Shown: piece by piece, positions 15,983 through 24,491 of the stretch | Numbering within the stretch: position 1 is the stretch's first letter | How the letters are laid out: each line of letters opens with the position of its first letter | Assembly: GCA_937874345.1 (NCBI GenBank) | Contig: CALNBT010000248.1 | Location: 1-27,409 of the forward strand | Source: an uncultured Prevotella sp. | GTDB lineage: Bacteria; Bacteroidota; Bacteroidia; Bacteroidales; Bacteroidaceae | DNA: 27,409 nt | Reading direction: 5' to 3' | Made by a program: the position numbers and the translations under genes | Notes under the pieces: model-generated | The model's input: only the letters and a program-made list of their open reading frames with translations | Databases searched by the model: none | Told to the model about the DNA's origin: nothing

Positions 15983-18775
15983 CTACCACCAGACTTGTTT
16001 TCCATCTTCATACGTAAAGATTCGTTCCTCATGCCCTTTGGCCAGGTTCTTGAGCACATATAGTCCGTTACGTGGCATATTCTTTAGTTTAAGAATGTTT
16101 TCTTTCGCAGTAATCGTCGTCAAGACTTTCCATTCTCCATTATTCCAGTATACAAGTTCGTATTTGTTACCCACCTCGATACTGTTTCCATCATTACGAG
16201 GAATGAAACGAAATTTCGTCACTTGTTTTTGAGTTTTGAGTTTGAGTCCTACCCAGTGCCCATCGGGACTAGTACCCTGGAAGCCAGTGAGGATATTGTT
16301 GTCAAAAACTCGTTCCTTGGGTCCCCAATCGACACCTTCTGTTCCGATAATATCGCCCTTTATGGTATCTCCATTCTCGTCAAAGAACCAAAGTTCATTG
16401 ATGTTACCATAGGAACCATTTGGACTCTTGTATCTTAGATAACGGTACTTACCAGTATCTGTTACTGGAAATTCGTACCAACCTCCATTTGTCACTTCGT
16501 TAAAGTAATACAGGTCTGTTGCGTCTGAGAAGTCTGCTTTATTAGCTCCCTGAAATCTGCCCTGCATCATACGGAAGTTAAAGAAATCCTGTGCACCAAA
16601 GAATGGATATTTACGAGTGAGATTTAATGTACATCTCTTTTTGGTATCGATATGTACATTCTTTATTGTTCCATCAGGCAAAATATGGAAAGAATCACCA
16701 AAGGTGACAATTTTTCCTTTCTCGTAGAACGCGCTAACATACATTACATTACGGCCCATCTTCGGAAATGTAACTTTGCCATCATTTATCACACCATAGT
16801 GTACAGGAACCCATTCTCGATTATCAAAAACGCAGATATATGCAATTTTCTTTTCTTTATACTTTTCTGGTACATTGCGTGTAACATCTGTTGTTTCATA
16901 ATATTCCTCTGTCACGTCAATCCAGTCTGCTAACCTGAAAAGCTGTGGAATGCTTTTCTCATCCTTCATATCCATGGCAATCTGTCTGTTCAACCGGAAA
17001 CGATGACGGAAAATCTTTGGTTTAAGATAGCTGTGATAGTAGTGAGCAGTATCTCCCGGTACACATCCCATATAAAAAGGAGTTGACTTTCCATCAGGTA
17101 AGATAAGTACACTCCACTGGTGAGAAAGACTACGATTTCCCCAATGAGGAGTAAAATCTATTGCAGCAGGAATACTTAAACTCCTACATGTGAAGACCGT
17201 AAAACTAGCTTCATCGCGGCAGTTTCCGGTACGAGCTTTGAGCAATGATGAAGCCTTTGGAGCAAAACTTGTACTTGCACCTACCCATTCCCACTGCCCC
17301 ATGATATCAAATACACGGAGTGCTTCTGACATCTGAGAACCAAATGTAAAATTAGAGTTTACAATTGGATTAGTGCCTTTCTGCTCAATTTTCCATTGCT
17401 GAGTCTTTGCCCCAGTATATGGATTCTGGACTAAAATAACCTTGTTTGTTTTTTTGTCCTTCTCAATATCAAGGAATAGACCTGTATCTTTACTCATAAT
17501 ACGTGATAAACCATTACCTATAGGAATCACTATCCACTTTTGATTATTACCGTTGATGTATTTATACTGGCTCATCGGAGCGCCTATATCAATTTGTGCA
17601 TACATTACTTCCATACAAAGATCTATGGTGTCAGTTTTGAATGCTGATATGCTCCAACAAGCACGACCAAGGTAATCCATCCTTACCATCTGCGTGCTGT
17701 CATTCTTTTGCAAGGGCTTCACCTCTAATAAATTCAGGAGTGAAGATTGGAGAGTATCAAATGTTAAATAGTAACCGTTCTGCATGTTCTTAATCATGCA
17801 AAATGTCTTAGAGTAGTCTTCGATTTTACCCTCATCACATTTCTCAATTGCACATATCTGAACATAGTCTAGACCAATGGTATCACCAGCAAAACCTATA
17901 CTTACCTTATTGATTCCTTTTTTCAGATTAAGGAGCTGTCCAACTCTACTTGTACGGAAACTATTTGCATCATTGGTAGGATCTAGTCTTAAGGTATCTA
18001 CAAACTGATCATTTATCATCACGACTGCTCTTGAATGTCTTTTGGTTGCAGAATATCTAAAAGACATATTCTTTTGGCACTCGGCAATGACATCTATATT
18101 AAAGGATACGACAGACCCACTATTTGTGAGCAGGACATATTTATCCTGTGATGCCCCAACTTTATCAGAAGAAACACAACCTTCAAGGTCAAGTGTTTCT
18201 ATTTCCATCTGAGCACCTCGTTTGCTGTACACATTGTTCAGTCTTAACGACGGGAATATCTGCTTAACAGACTGTCTCCAGTCACTCAATGGTTCATCAA
18301 GCAGGCGGTATGGGAGTACATAATCAAAGAACAAAGAAGTACTATAGTCTCTGTTCCATGCAACCTCATGCCAAAGTTCACAGGCTTCATCAATAACCTT
18401 AATAAGATAGTCTGACTTTACATTCCTGATGTCAATAGCAATTTTGTTAGTAGTAAAACTGATGTCTTTTGTCTTTTCCGTTAAAAACTTTTCACGCTGC
18501 TCCAAAGGATAATCTGCCATAGCGAGATATGCAGAATCTGCAGACTCAACGCTCTTTCCCTCTTGAGTATAGTGATATGGCATATTCTCTATAAGAAACT
18601 TGGCTGCACTATACTTCAGCGTATCAGGATCATTCTTGAAATGTTCAAGAACTTTCTCTAATTCTGCACGGTTCTCTCCGGCCTGTTCAAGAGCAAAATC
18701 CAGATTTGGATTACAAGCAACTAAACAAAATAGAGAAAGTGTACTTAGTGCAATTTTTTTTAATATAATATTCAT
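15983..18775 (-). CDS. Large lipoprotein with ricin-like, transglutaminase and discoidin-like domains
   Basis: A 930-residue exported lipoprotein (lipobox LVAC, Cys21). In order: a helical N-terminal region (25-180); a beta-sandwich carbohydrate-binding-like module (about 190-310, with VGQLLNLKKGINKVSIGF); a ricin-type trefoil (about 325-465) with the NNQKW and KTQQW QxW-like repeats; a transglutaminase-like core (505-565) with Cys519 (TGNCRDEA), His552 (SHQW) and Asp561 (LPDG), the expected Cys-His-Asp triad; and a discoidin/F5-8C-like C-terminus (about 770-890). It probably binds glycans at the cell surface and either cleaves or crosslinks protein or peptide at Gln or Cys-type bonds. Such cores can be proteases, peptidases or crosslinkers; the sequence does not decide. 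It lies 249 bp upstream of the peptide gene on the same strand. Whether it is on the same transcript is unknown. Confidence 0.82.
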   Translation of the reverse strand: MNIILKKIALSTLSLFCLVACNPNLDFALEQAGENRAELEKVLEHFKNDPDTLKYSAAKFLIENMPYHYTQEGKSVESADSAYLAMADYPLEQREKFLTEKTKDISFTTNKIAIDIRNVKSDYLIKVIDEACELWHEVAWNRDYSTSLFFDYVLPYRLLDEPLSDWRQSVKQIFPSLRLNNVYSKRGAQMEIETLDLEGCVSSDKVGASQDKYVLLTNSGSVVSFNIDVIAECQKNMSFRYSATKRHSRAVVMINDQFVDTLRLDPTNDANSFRTSRVGQLLNLKKGINKVSIGFAGDTIGLDYVQICAIEKCDEGKIEDYSKTFCMIKNMQNGYYLTFDTLQSSLLNLLEVKPLQKNDSTQMVRMDYLGRACWSISAFKTDTIDLCMEVMYAQIDIGAPMSQYKYINGNNQKWIVIPIGNGLSRIMSKDTGLFLDIEKDKKTNKVILVQNPYTGAKTQQWKIEQKGTNPIVNSNFTFGSQMSEALRVFDIMGQWEWVGASTSFAPKASSLLKARTGNCRDEASFTVFTCRSLSIPAAIDFTPHWGNRSLSHQWSVLILPDGKSTPFYMGCVPGDTAHYYHSYLKPKIFRHRFRLNRQIAMDMKDEKSIPQLFRLADWIDVTEEYYETTDVTRNVPEKYKEKKIAYICVFDNREWVPVHYGVINDGKVTFPKMGRNVMYVSAFYEKGKIVTFGDSFHILPDGTIKNVHIDTKKRCTLNLTRKYPFFGAQDFFNFRMMQGRFQGANKADFSDATDLYYFNEVTNGGWYEFPVTDTGKYRYLRYKSPNGSYGNINELWFFDENGDTIKGDIIGTEGVDWGPKERVFDNNILTGFQGTSPDGHWVGLKLKTQKQVTKFRFIPRNDGNSIEVGNKYELVYWNNGEWKVLTTITAKENILKLKNMPRNGLYVLKNLAKGHEERIFTYEDGKQVWW

Positions 18776-18824
18776 TTTATCATTTTTTTTGTAATGTTTA
18801 TATCACTAATAATTACAAGAAGAC

Positions 18825-19180
18825 TTACATCAGTTCTATATCCTGTCGTGAAACCATCATACTGGCACAGCCTAGATTGTTGAGTTTGACGAACACATGG
18901 GCCTGATCCGATTTATAGGAATGGACAAAACCTTCGAGTTCGCAGAGATGGCCACTTGTGATTCTCACAGCATCACCATTCTTCAAACGTATGGATTCGA
19001 TGTTTATATCCACATCGCTATTGCCTACCATGAATTTAAGTGTTTCTATTTGATCGTTAGGGATAATAGCAAGTGGATGACGATTAAATTCATCCACTCG
19101 ACCACAGCAGTCAACCATGAACTTGTTAATAAAGGAAAGTTGACTACTTCCCTGCGCTGTCTTTCTGTCACTCGGGTCAT
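18825..19180 (-). pseudogene. UpxY/NusG-type antiterminator, N-terminally truncated and frameshifted
   Basis: The C-terminal 97 residues (from an ATG at 19118) match the end of a NusG NGN domain plus a KOW domain: NRHPLAIIPNDQIETLKFM, then KNGDAVRITSGHLCELEGFV and AHVFVKLNNLGCASMMV. In the other frame, just upstream, the minus strand reads MTRVTERQRREVVNFPLL (from 19180), the typical mid-NGN segment; the two pieces join if one base is corrected near 19125-19135. Everything N-terminal to this is missing. In Bacteroides such proteins (UpxY) stop early termination in capsule operons. Here it is a dead or at best KOW-only remnant, 49 bp upstream of the large lipoprotein gene. Confidence 0.75.
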
Positions 19181-19184
19181 GTTA

Positions 19185-19268
19185 TTATAGGTTATAAGTA
19201 GCATAACCGATTGCAGCTGATGCAGCCACTACTGTCACAGCAAGTGTGGTCTTAATAATGTTTTTCAT
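19185..19268 (-). pseudogene. 27-codon leader-like peptide, probable truncated NVEALA-type precursor
   Basis: An ATG at 19268 opens MKNIIKTTLAVTVVAASAAI followed by GYATYNL and TAA. This is a clean signal segment of the same kind as the start of the intact precursor at 15733, but it ends before any NVEALA-type motif. Five bases later the UpxY fragment begins (19180), so a deletion has probably joined the leader of one gene to the middle of another. It could still be a short expressed peptide, but the setting in a decayed region argues for a relic. Confidence 0.5.
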
Positions 19269-19625
19269 TTTTCTTTAATCTTTTGGTTAATTATTTAATA
19301 CGTCATCCTCTCTTGTGCACTAGATCAGATTCCGTTTTTTAATCGGATAACTATATGTAACAAAATGCTAAAATAATCTATCAAAGGTTATAGAGTAATA
19401 GCGATTTTCATAAGGTGATACTCACAGAAACTGCAAGTCGAAAAACGAAAAGATGATGAAACAAATCTAATTTAATTTTTTCTTAGTAGGATAGGTAATA
19501 GTACGAATCATAGTATTCAGTTGCAATAGTAATTAAATACTACAATATTTCCAAATTTTTTTTACAAAAAACTATAATTCCATTAATATATAAGTTCTAA
19601 CATCACGAATCTTCAGTTTAAATTC
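19269..19625. other. Intergenic stretch without recognised gene
   Basis: AT-rich DNA between the leader-like peptide and the MauE-like pseudogene. It should hold the promoter of the leader gene, but I find no convincing TAnnTTTG with spacing. No ORF of interest and no RNA recognised. Confidence 0.5.
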
Positions 19626-20067
19626 TTACAAAGCACTGATGATACTAGTTCTGAATATATTCATCAGGAGTAGTATGACAGCAAGAATCCACAATATCAC
19701 GGACTAAATGAACGATGCCATGGGTGAGAAATGGATCAGCTCTCCAAAACACCCACAAGACTCAACACTTCCGAAATACTCTGATGGAAAGAAAGCATTT
19801 AATCCTGTGAGATACAAGAAGAATTAGATCATCACTAAGAATGTCATGCTTATCACATTCTGAACAATCCAGTCAATGTTAGAATTCCAATCAACAGTTC
19901 CAATGCACATACAGCATAGCGATACCACGGCTTCATCCATAAATATAATCCAACATATACAAATCAATATATTGCTGTACTTCTTGAGTGAAGGAATCAA
20001 TATTGACCGACTTAAGAATACCGGAGGCCACAAACACTATTCCTATTATGTAAGATATGTATTTCAT
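19626..20067 (-). pseudogene. Decayed second copy of the MauE/DoxX-like membrane protein
   Basis: From an ATG at 20067 the minus strand reads a start matching the intact gene (ASGILKSVNIDSFTQEVQQY versus SSILKSVNIHSFVLETQLY), then stops, and homology continues through shifted frames: ALELLIGILTL, YLTGLNAFFPSEYFGS and the motif SCGCFGELIHFSPMASFI, nearly identical to the intact SCGCFGELIHLTPTASFI. Several stop codons and frameshifts are present and the last two membrane helices are missing. Clearly a homologue of 12769-13431 that no longer makes protein. Confidence 0.85.
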
Positions 20068-20157
20068 AAAGATTGGTACTTTATTAATTTAATTATCTTT
20101 TAATTATTCATATCAAAACAATTCTGCAAACTCGTAATACAATGTACACTAAAAGAA

Positions 20158-20490
20158 TCATTTTATAATTCTTTTATGAATACGTTTCAGTATTATGTTT
20201 TGCATTGTCGGGTTATTAATTGGAGTTCCAACTGTAACAACATTCCCCTCGAAATCGATTAGAAATGTATTACAAAGTTGCACCGAAGGAAGAAACTCAT
20301 TTCGTTTCAGAAATACACCTGCAGTATCTATTACATAGATATTCTTCTGACTATGAACTTATTATTCCGATGCTTTTACTAATTCTTTCTTCATTTTTTC
20401 ATCAATATCTCGATATAGAGCGAATACTTTGCTTCCTTCTTTGTGTACACTAAGTGGGCCAACTAAATTTGGATCCTTTACCTGCTTATA
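20158..20490 (-). pseudogene. Truncated, interrupted copy of the thioredoxin-like lipoprotein
   Basis: Minus strand, one frame with two adjacent in-frame stops (TAA TAA), ending at 20158. The part after the stops reads NIYVIDTAGVFLKRNEF and CNTFLIDFEGNVVTVGTP, then INNPTMQNIIL, which parallels YQIFLLDEKNRVALVGSPLYN of the intact gene at 13464-14039. The segment before the stops (VFALYRDIDEKMKKEL) fits the strand-helix after CxxC. The signal peptide and the CxxC half are missing. It precedes the MauE-like pseudogene in the same order as in the intact operon. Confidence 0.7.
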
Positions 20491-20652
20491 TTAATTTCCT
20501 ACAAAAGTACGACGAGCCAAGTGGGATGATGCTTTCCCATCAGTTTTTATTCTATTTACACCAATTAAAAAATGAGAGGATTATAGAAAAAATCAATTAG
20601 AGTATTCATGAATAGGTATATTATCTGTGTCGCAAAACTTGTCGTGATTGGA

Positions 20653-20740
20653 TGACCAACCGATCATGATCGGTTGGTCAACGAATCATGATCGGTTGAG
20701 CAACGAATCATGATTCGTTTAACGGTTTATCATGATCCAT
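20653..20740. repeat. Four TCATGA-centred palindromic repeats with exact 22-bp period
   Basis: The core ATCATGAT occurs at 20663-20670, 20685-20692, 20707-20714 and 20729-20736, every 22 bp. The first sits in a perfect 28-bp palindrome (20653-20680, arms TGACCAACCGATCA), and the third in a perfect 18-bp palindrome (AACGAATCATGATTCGTT). The first two 14-bp spacers differ at two positions, and the array decays rightward. The two-helical-turn phasing places all cores on one face of DNA, as expected of an operator for a multimeric regulator. LytTR proteins typically bind direct repeats about 21-22 bp apart, and a LytTR gene follows. Confidence 0.85.
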
Positions 20741-20934
20741 TTTCTGAACAGAGATAATATTATTAATAAAGAAGAGATAAAATTATCGCATACTTATATT
20801 ACAGCCATTTCGTCATTTCTATCCATAATTATACTGTTTTCTACGTATAAAAAATAGAGTAGAAGCGGGTTTGAACTATAGTAATTATTTTATTTTTAAG
20901 TTAATATTAAAATAAATAAGCAATTGCATTTTGT

Positions 20935-20942
20935 TAAGTTTG
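20935..20942 (+). promoter_or_regulatory. Candidate -7 element for the LytTR regulator gene
   Basis: TAAGTTTG matches TAnnTTTG exactly. The -33 position is not well matched. It would give a leader of about 100 bases before the ATG at 21055. Confidence 0.4.
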
Positions 20943-21054
20943 TTGAAATTCGAACACATAATGAGAAAATCCGCTGTTTCGTCGATTTTTTTTTAGTTAT
21001 AGGCATAAGAAGAATAAATTAAGTACCTAACATTAACTATTATTTTAATTTGAT

Positions 21055-21786
21055 ATGACTATAACTTGTGCAATTTTAGAGAAGGACCTGTCGATGATTA
21101 ATACATTGCAAAAATATATTGAACAAACACCTTTTCTTACACTTTGTGGGGTCTATACCAATCCAATGGAAGCTTTATCTAAATATTATGAGCAGCAAAT
21201 TCAACTCTTCTTTATTGGCATCGAGAACGATGAGATGAACGGATGTCAGTTTTGCCAGCTTCTGAATAACTCTACAAGAGTGATCTTTATATCATCAGAT
21301 AAAGAATATGCAGCCGACTGTTTCCGTCTTGATGCTCTTGATTACCTGCTTTCTAATTTCACCTATCCAATATTTCTTGATGCAACGAACAAAGCTCTTA
21401 GGTGGTTCAATAATAAAAGAGACACCATACTAAATCTCCCTGAAAAAGAGAAAGAAAAGAAACCATTCGTTTATATAAAGTCAGAATACAAAGTGGTTCG
21501 TCTTGACTTGTTCCGAATAAACTATATAGAAAGTTTAGGAGATTACATTAAAATATATTGCACTGATGAAGTAAAACCGATATTAAGTCTTTGCAGTATG
21601 AAAAGTATAGAAGAAGTACTTCCTGAGGAAGACTTTATAAGAGTCCACAGATCGTACATCATCAGAAAAGAAAGAATAAGGGAAATTAAAAAAGGGCACA
21701 TAGTTTTTAATTCTGTTAATATCCCTATTGGTGATTCTTATAGAAAAAAATTCCAAAACTATATTGACAATTTGCCTATACTATAA
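21055..21786 (+). CDS. LytTR-type regulator with degenerate receiver domain
   Basis: A 243-residue protein with an N-terminal receiver-like domain (1-120) and a C-terminal LytTR DNA-binding domain (about 137-240). The LytTR half is well kept: VYIKSEYKVVRLDLFRINYI, then ESLGDYIKIY, and FIRVHRSYIIRKERIREI. The receiver half keeps the fold (ending DALDYLL) but lacks the chemistry: where the phospho-acceptor Asp should be, FIGIEND has Gly55; the conserved Lys position is Ser100 in LLSNFTY; and the acidic pair reads LEKD. It therefore cannot be phosphorylated in the usual way and may respond to protein or ligand contact, or act constitutively. No histidine kinase is next to it. It is convergent with the barrel gene (3-bp gap) and downstream of the 22-bp repeat array. 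Confidence 0.88.
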   Translation: MTITCAILEKDLSMINTLQKYIEQTPFLTLCGVYTNPMEALSKYYEQQIQLFFIGIENDEMNGCQFCQLLNNSTRVIFISSDKEYAADCFRLDALDYLLSNFTYPIFLDATNKALRWFNNKRDTILNLPEKEKEKKPFVYIKSEYKVVRLDLFRINYIESLGDYIKIYCTDEVKPILSLCSMKSIEEVLPEEDFIRVHRSYIIRKERIREIKKGHIVFNSVNIPIGDSYRKKFQNYIDNLPIL

Positions 21787-21789
21787 TAA

Positions 21790-22980
21790 CTAATTAATTT
21801 TTCCTCTTTGAATCCTCTCTCCAAAAGTCATATTGAAGTTAAGTGAAAGCTGATTCTCCTGCATAAGGTTTGCCTTAGTATTGAGCTGTTGTTTCCATGA
21901 AACTCCCATAGATACAGTAGATTGCATAAATGGTATTGCAATACCTGCATTTAAATTCAGATAGTTCATTTTCTCTTTCTTGAATGTTATGTAGGAATTG
22001 CTTATGCCAATGCCACACATATACTCTATTGAACGTCGTTCTGGATTTTTGTTATAAATCATTCCTACATTGAATTTATGCTGATCTATGTAGTCATATG
22101 AACTTACTGAAGATGAATTGCGACTCCATTGTATCCAATTATAATCTCCGGCAAGTGTTATCTTATTATTGTCATAAGTTACTCCTAATCCTATACGCTG
22201 AGGTATGTACTGCTTTTCATTATGGTAATAAGTTTCAATGTCAGTATCTTCTGAACTGTTATCATATGCCAGCGTATTCTTTTGATTTAATTTAGAAGAA
22301 AGTCCATAAACAAGTCCCATAGACCATTTTTTGCTTAAAGCATAGTGTAATCCAAAATCAGAATAGAATGTACTTTTTTTAGACTCTCTGTTAACAACAA
22401 CTCCTTCGTCAGTCTCGCTCTGTTCTATCATTCCTGAAATAAATCCAATGTTAACTCCTAATGAGAGCCTTTTATTCAATAAAAAGGCGTTAGATAAATA
22501 AAACCTATACAATCCACCTGTACCCTCGAAAGAAGAGGTAATATATGAATTAGCTGTTCCCTCAATTTCCTGGTCCACACTTATCAGATACCCAACACTT
22601 GTATAAGGAGCTACGCCTACCATTGTGTACCACTTAGGAAGTAATCTTATTCCCATTGAAAATCTATTAAGATTTCCCGTAAAAGCAGTGCTAGTCTTGC
22701 CAAGCATACTATATTTACTATACGATGCAACCATACCAATATCAAAGACTAGGCCGGTACTGTCAATACCTGTTATACATGCAGGATTCTGTGAATTCAT
22801 AAGACCATTCTCTCTAAGACCTATTGCCACATTACCCAACCCCGAATATTTACCTCCATCTCCCATAGACAATTCACCTAAGCCATACATCGAGGTAGGC
22901 AGGCTTGTTGTATTCTGTGCTTCCGTTGCCGATACTATCGAAATTGAAGCAATAGCAACCAAAATTATATTTCGTTTCAT
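21790..22980 (-). CDS. Outer-membrane beta-barrel protein (FadL/PorV-like)
   Basis: A 396-residue protein with a signal peptide (cut after about residue 22, SATEAQ) and a series of amphipathic strands typical of a transmembrane barrel, for example KLSLGVNIGFISGMIEQ, WSMGLVYGLSSKL and IGLGVTYDNNKITLAGDYNW. The N-terminal region (YSGLGNVAIGLRENGLMNSQNPA) resembles the plug-like GLGNA...NPA start of FadL/PorV-type barrels, where early Asn-Pro-Ala is usual. It overlaps the upstream DUF4270 gene by four bases (ATGA), so the two are co-translated and may form one surface complex. Function unknown. Confidence 0.72.
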   Translation of the reverse strand: MKRNIILVAIASISIVSATEAQNTTSLPTSMYGLGELSMGDGGKYSGLGNVAIGLRENGLMNSQNPACITGIDSTGLVFDIGMVASYSKYSMLGKTSTAFTGNLNRFSMGIRLLPKWYTMVGVAPYTSVGYLISVDQEIEGTANSYITSSFEGTGGLYRFYLSNAFLLNKRLSLGVNIGFISGMIEQSETDEGVVVNRESKKSTFYSDFGLHYALSKKWSMGLVYGLSSKLNQKNTLAYDNSSEDTDIETYYHNEKQYIPQRIGLGVTYDNNKITLAGDYNWIQWSRNSSSVSSYDYIDQHKFNVGMIYNKNPERRSIEYMCGIGISNSYITFKKEKMNYLNLNAGIAIPFMQSTVSMGVSWKQQLNTKANLMQENQLSLNFNMTFGERIQRGKIN

Positions 22981-24311
22981 TTATTATATGCTTTATATCT
23001 TATATCCAATCTTATCTGTCCTTTATCTTTTGTGTGATCATTTGAAAACACGACCTGATCGAAAGTGCATACAAAATCATCATCATCAAGTATAAGGAAC
23101 AGTTTCTTTCTGTTCATGCCCCATGTACCAAGGTTGTCTTGCATGAACGACGTCAAGTCAAATGAATAGTATGTCTCATCACCATATATATTATCTACAA
23201 CAAGGTTACCATTCTGTATCGTTGTTCCCATAGAATCGTATACCTGATTCTCTGTATTATTGTTGTCATCTGCTATATATAACCTGAGTGTAGAGGGCAG
23301 TTGGCTATACTTCCCATAACTGTTCTTTAATGGATACAAATAAAGAGTCGCACTTTCAATAGATACAATGTCACCAGCCACCTGTATATTATTAAGATAG
23401 GGGAACTCTATAGAATTATATATACCTGTAAGCCCCTGCAAATAGGCACGCTTCCCTGTCTTGTAGGATAATATCGAGTTATTCTGCCCTGGAATTAACT
23501 GTGAGATTTGTGAAGAGCTTCTGTCGTGTTCTACATGAGTATATGAATAGTCTGTATTTACAGTATATATCAACTCTTTTTCCTCTAAAGTATTATTTGA
23601 TTCATGGTAATAAACCTTCATATACATTGAAGAATCATTAACCATAAAGCCTATGATACAGCTTCCATAATTATCTTGTTTAAAAGCAAGGCCATGAAAA
23701 TATTCACGAAACTTATCCTGGCTATCTAAAGCTTCATTTTCAGATAGGATATCTTCAAAGAGCTTTTTGCCAAAATTATAAGGCATTCTTACCTCAATAT
23801 CATTGTACGTATTTGGTTTTGGCTTATACAAAAAGCTGAAAAGTGGCGAATCCTCAGTCGTTACATTGGATGAGTTATACAGAGTCTCTTCAGAATTGAG
23901 AGTTATAGCTTTTGATAACTTATATACATTTATTCTCTGTGCAACAAGCGTATCACCCCAATAATGCCCAGATGGAGTCATATTTAAAGTAATAGAGTCG
24001 AAAGTATATGTGCTACCATCATCTACGCTGAAACTTGCCTTATTATATTCGGCGTAAAAAGATGAAGTAACCTTACCAAAAACAGAATCCTCATAATAAC
24101 CTATCTGAGTCACACTGTCACCCAATGTTTTAAGAGAATCGACTAATATAGTACTTATGTCAACACTACAAGTATCTGTAAAAACGTTTCTGAATGAACT
24201 TTCAACCAAGCTCTCTCCCAAGGAGGAATTCTCATCCTGGCAAGAGAAGAGAGCGGTTAAAAGAACAAAACATGCAATTAAACTAAATGATTTATTTCTG
24301 GTCAATATCAT
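22977..24311 (-). CDS. DUF4270-type lipoprotein
   Basis: About 444 residues when started at the ATG at 24311: MILTRNKSFSLIACFVLLTA followed by lipobox LFSC (Cys24) and QDENSSLGESLVES, matching the DUF4270 start (Cys, acidic, SSLG). A longer reading starts at a TTG at 24335, but that TTG lies in the putative -7 element, so it is rejected. The body is beta-rich, with repeated SIESATLYLYPLKNSYGKYS-like strands, and probably a surface-exposed lipoprotein. DUF4270 proteins are frequent in Bacteroidota and have no firmly known function. Forms an operon with the barrel gene and diverges from the Kelch lipoprotein gene. Confidence 0.82.
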   Translation of the reverse strand: MILTRNKSFSLIACFVLLTALFSCQDENSSLGESLVESSFRNVFTDTCSVDISTILVDSLKTLGDSVTQIGYYEDSVFGKVTSSFYAEYNKASFSVDDGSTYTFDSITLNMTPSGHYWGDTLVAQRINVYKLSKAITLNSEETLYNSSNVTTEDSPLFSFLYKPKPNTYNDIEVRMPYNFGKKLFEDILSENEALDSQDKFREYFHGLAFKQDNYGSCIIGFMVNDSSMYMKVYYHESNNTLEEKELIYTVNTDYSYTHVEHDRSSSQISQLIPGQNNSILSYKTGKRAYLQGLTGIYNSIEFPYLNNIQVAGDIVSIESATLYLYPLKNSYGKYSQLPSTLRLYIADDNNNTENQVYDSMGTTIQNGNLVVDNIYGDETYYSFDLTSFMQDNLGTWGMNRKKLFLILDDDDFVCTFDQVVFSNDHTKDKGQIRLDIRYKAYNK

Positions 24312-24323
24312 ACTTACTATTTC

Positions 24324-24345
24324 TTTATGCTGCAAAGGAAAATAA
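24324..24345 (-). promoter_or_regulatory. Candidate promoter of the DUF4270-barrel operon
   Basis: On the minus strand TTCCTTTG (within ATTATTTTCCTTTGCAGC) is one base off TAnnTTTG. Transcription would begin a few bases later and leave a short leader ahead of the ATG at 24311, which also decides the start. Confidence 0.45.
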
Positions 24346-24408
24346 TTGATATTGTATGTTCATAACGTAATCGTTGAACCAACAGCTTTTGTCTTCTAAT
24401 GGGTTTAA

Positions 24409-24431
24409 CGATAAATAATGGCTGTTTATCG
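24409..24431. promoter_or_regulatory. Inverted repeat in the divergent promoter region
   Basis: CGATAAA (24409-24415) and TTTATCG (24425-24431) are a perfect 7-bp inverted repeat with a 9-nt gap, roughly midway between the two divergent genes. It may be an operator for both. Confidence 0.45.
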
Positions 24432-24491
24432 ACCTTATTTGCAACAGTTTTGAGAGGAATATATATTCGCCGATAAAATTTTGATTAAAAA

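Larger units (their letters stand above)
20491..21054. other. Regulatory/intergenic stretch ahead of the LytTR gene
   Basis: No gene. It contains the four-unit TCATGA array (20653-20740) and, nearer the gene, a candidate promoter. The rest is AT-rich with no ORF or RNA that I recognise. Confidence 0.55.

Noticed and set aside
19824..20033. 69-codon minus ORF in the decayed region
   Set aside because: It is an out-of-frame reading within the MauE-like pseudogene.
20653..20740. CRISPR-like repeat array
   Set aside because: Repeat plus spacer is only 22 bp, the units are palindromic and the spacers are near-identical; no cas genes.
22625..23095. 156-codon plus-strand ORF opposite the barrel and DUF4270 genes
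   Set aside because: Antisense to two genes with good signal peptides; no family match.
24312..24335. TTG start giving the DUF4270 protein eight more residues
   Set aside because: The TTG falls in the likely -7 promoter element and the internal ATG gives a normal lipoprotein signal.
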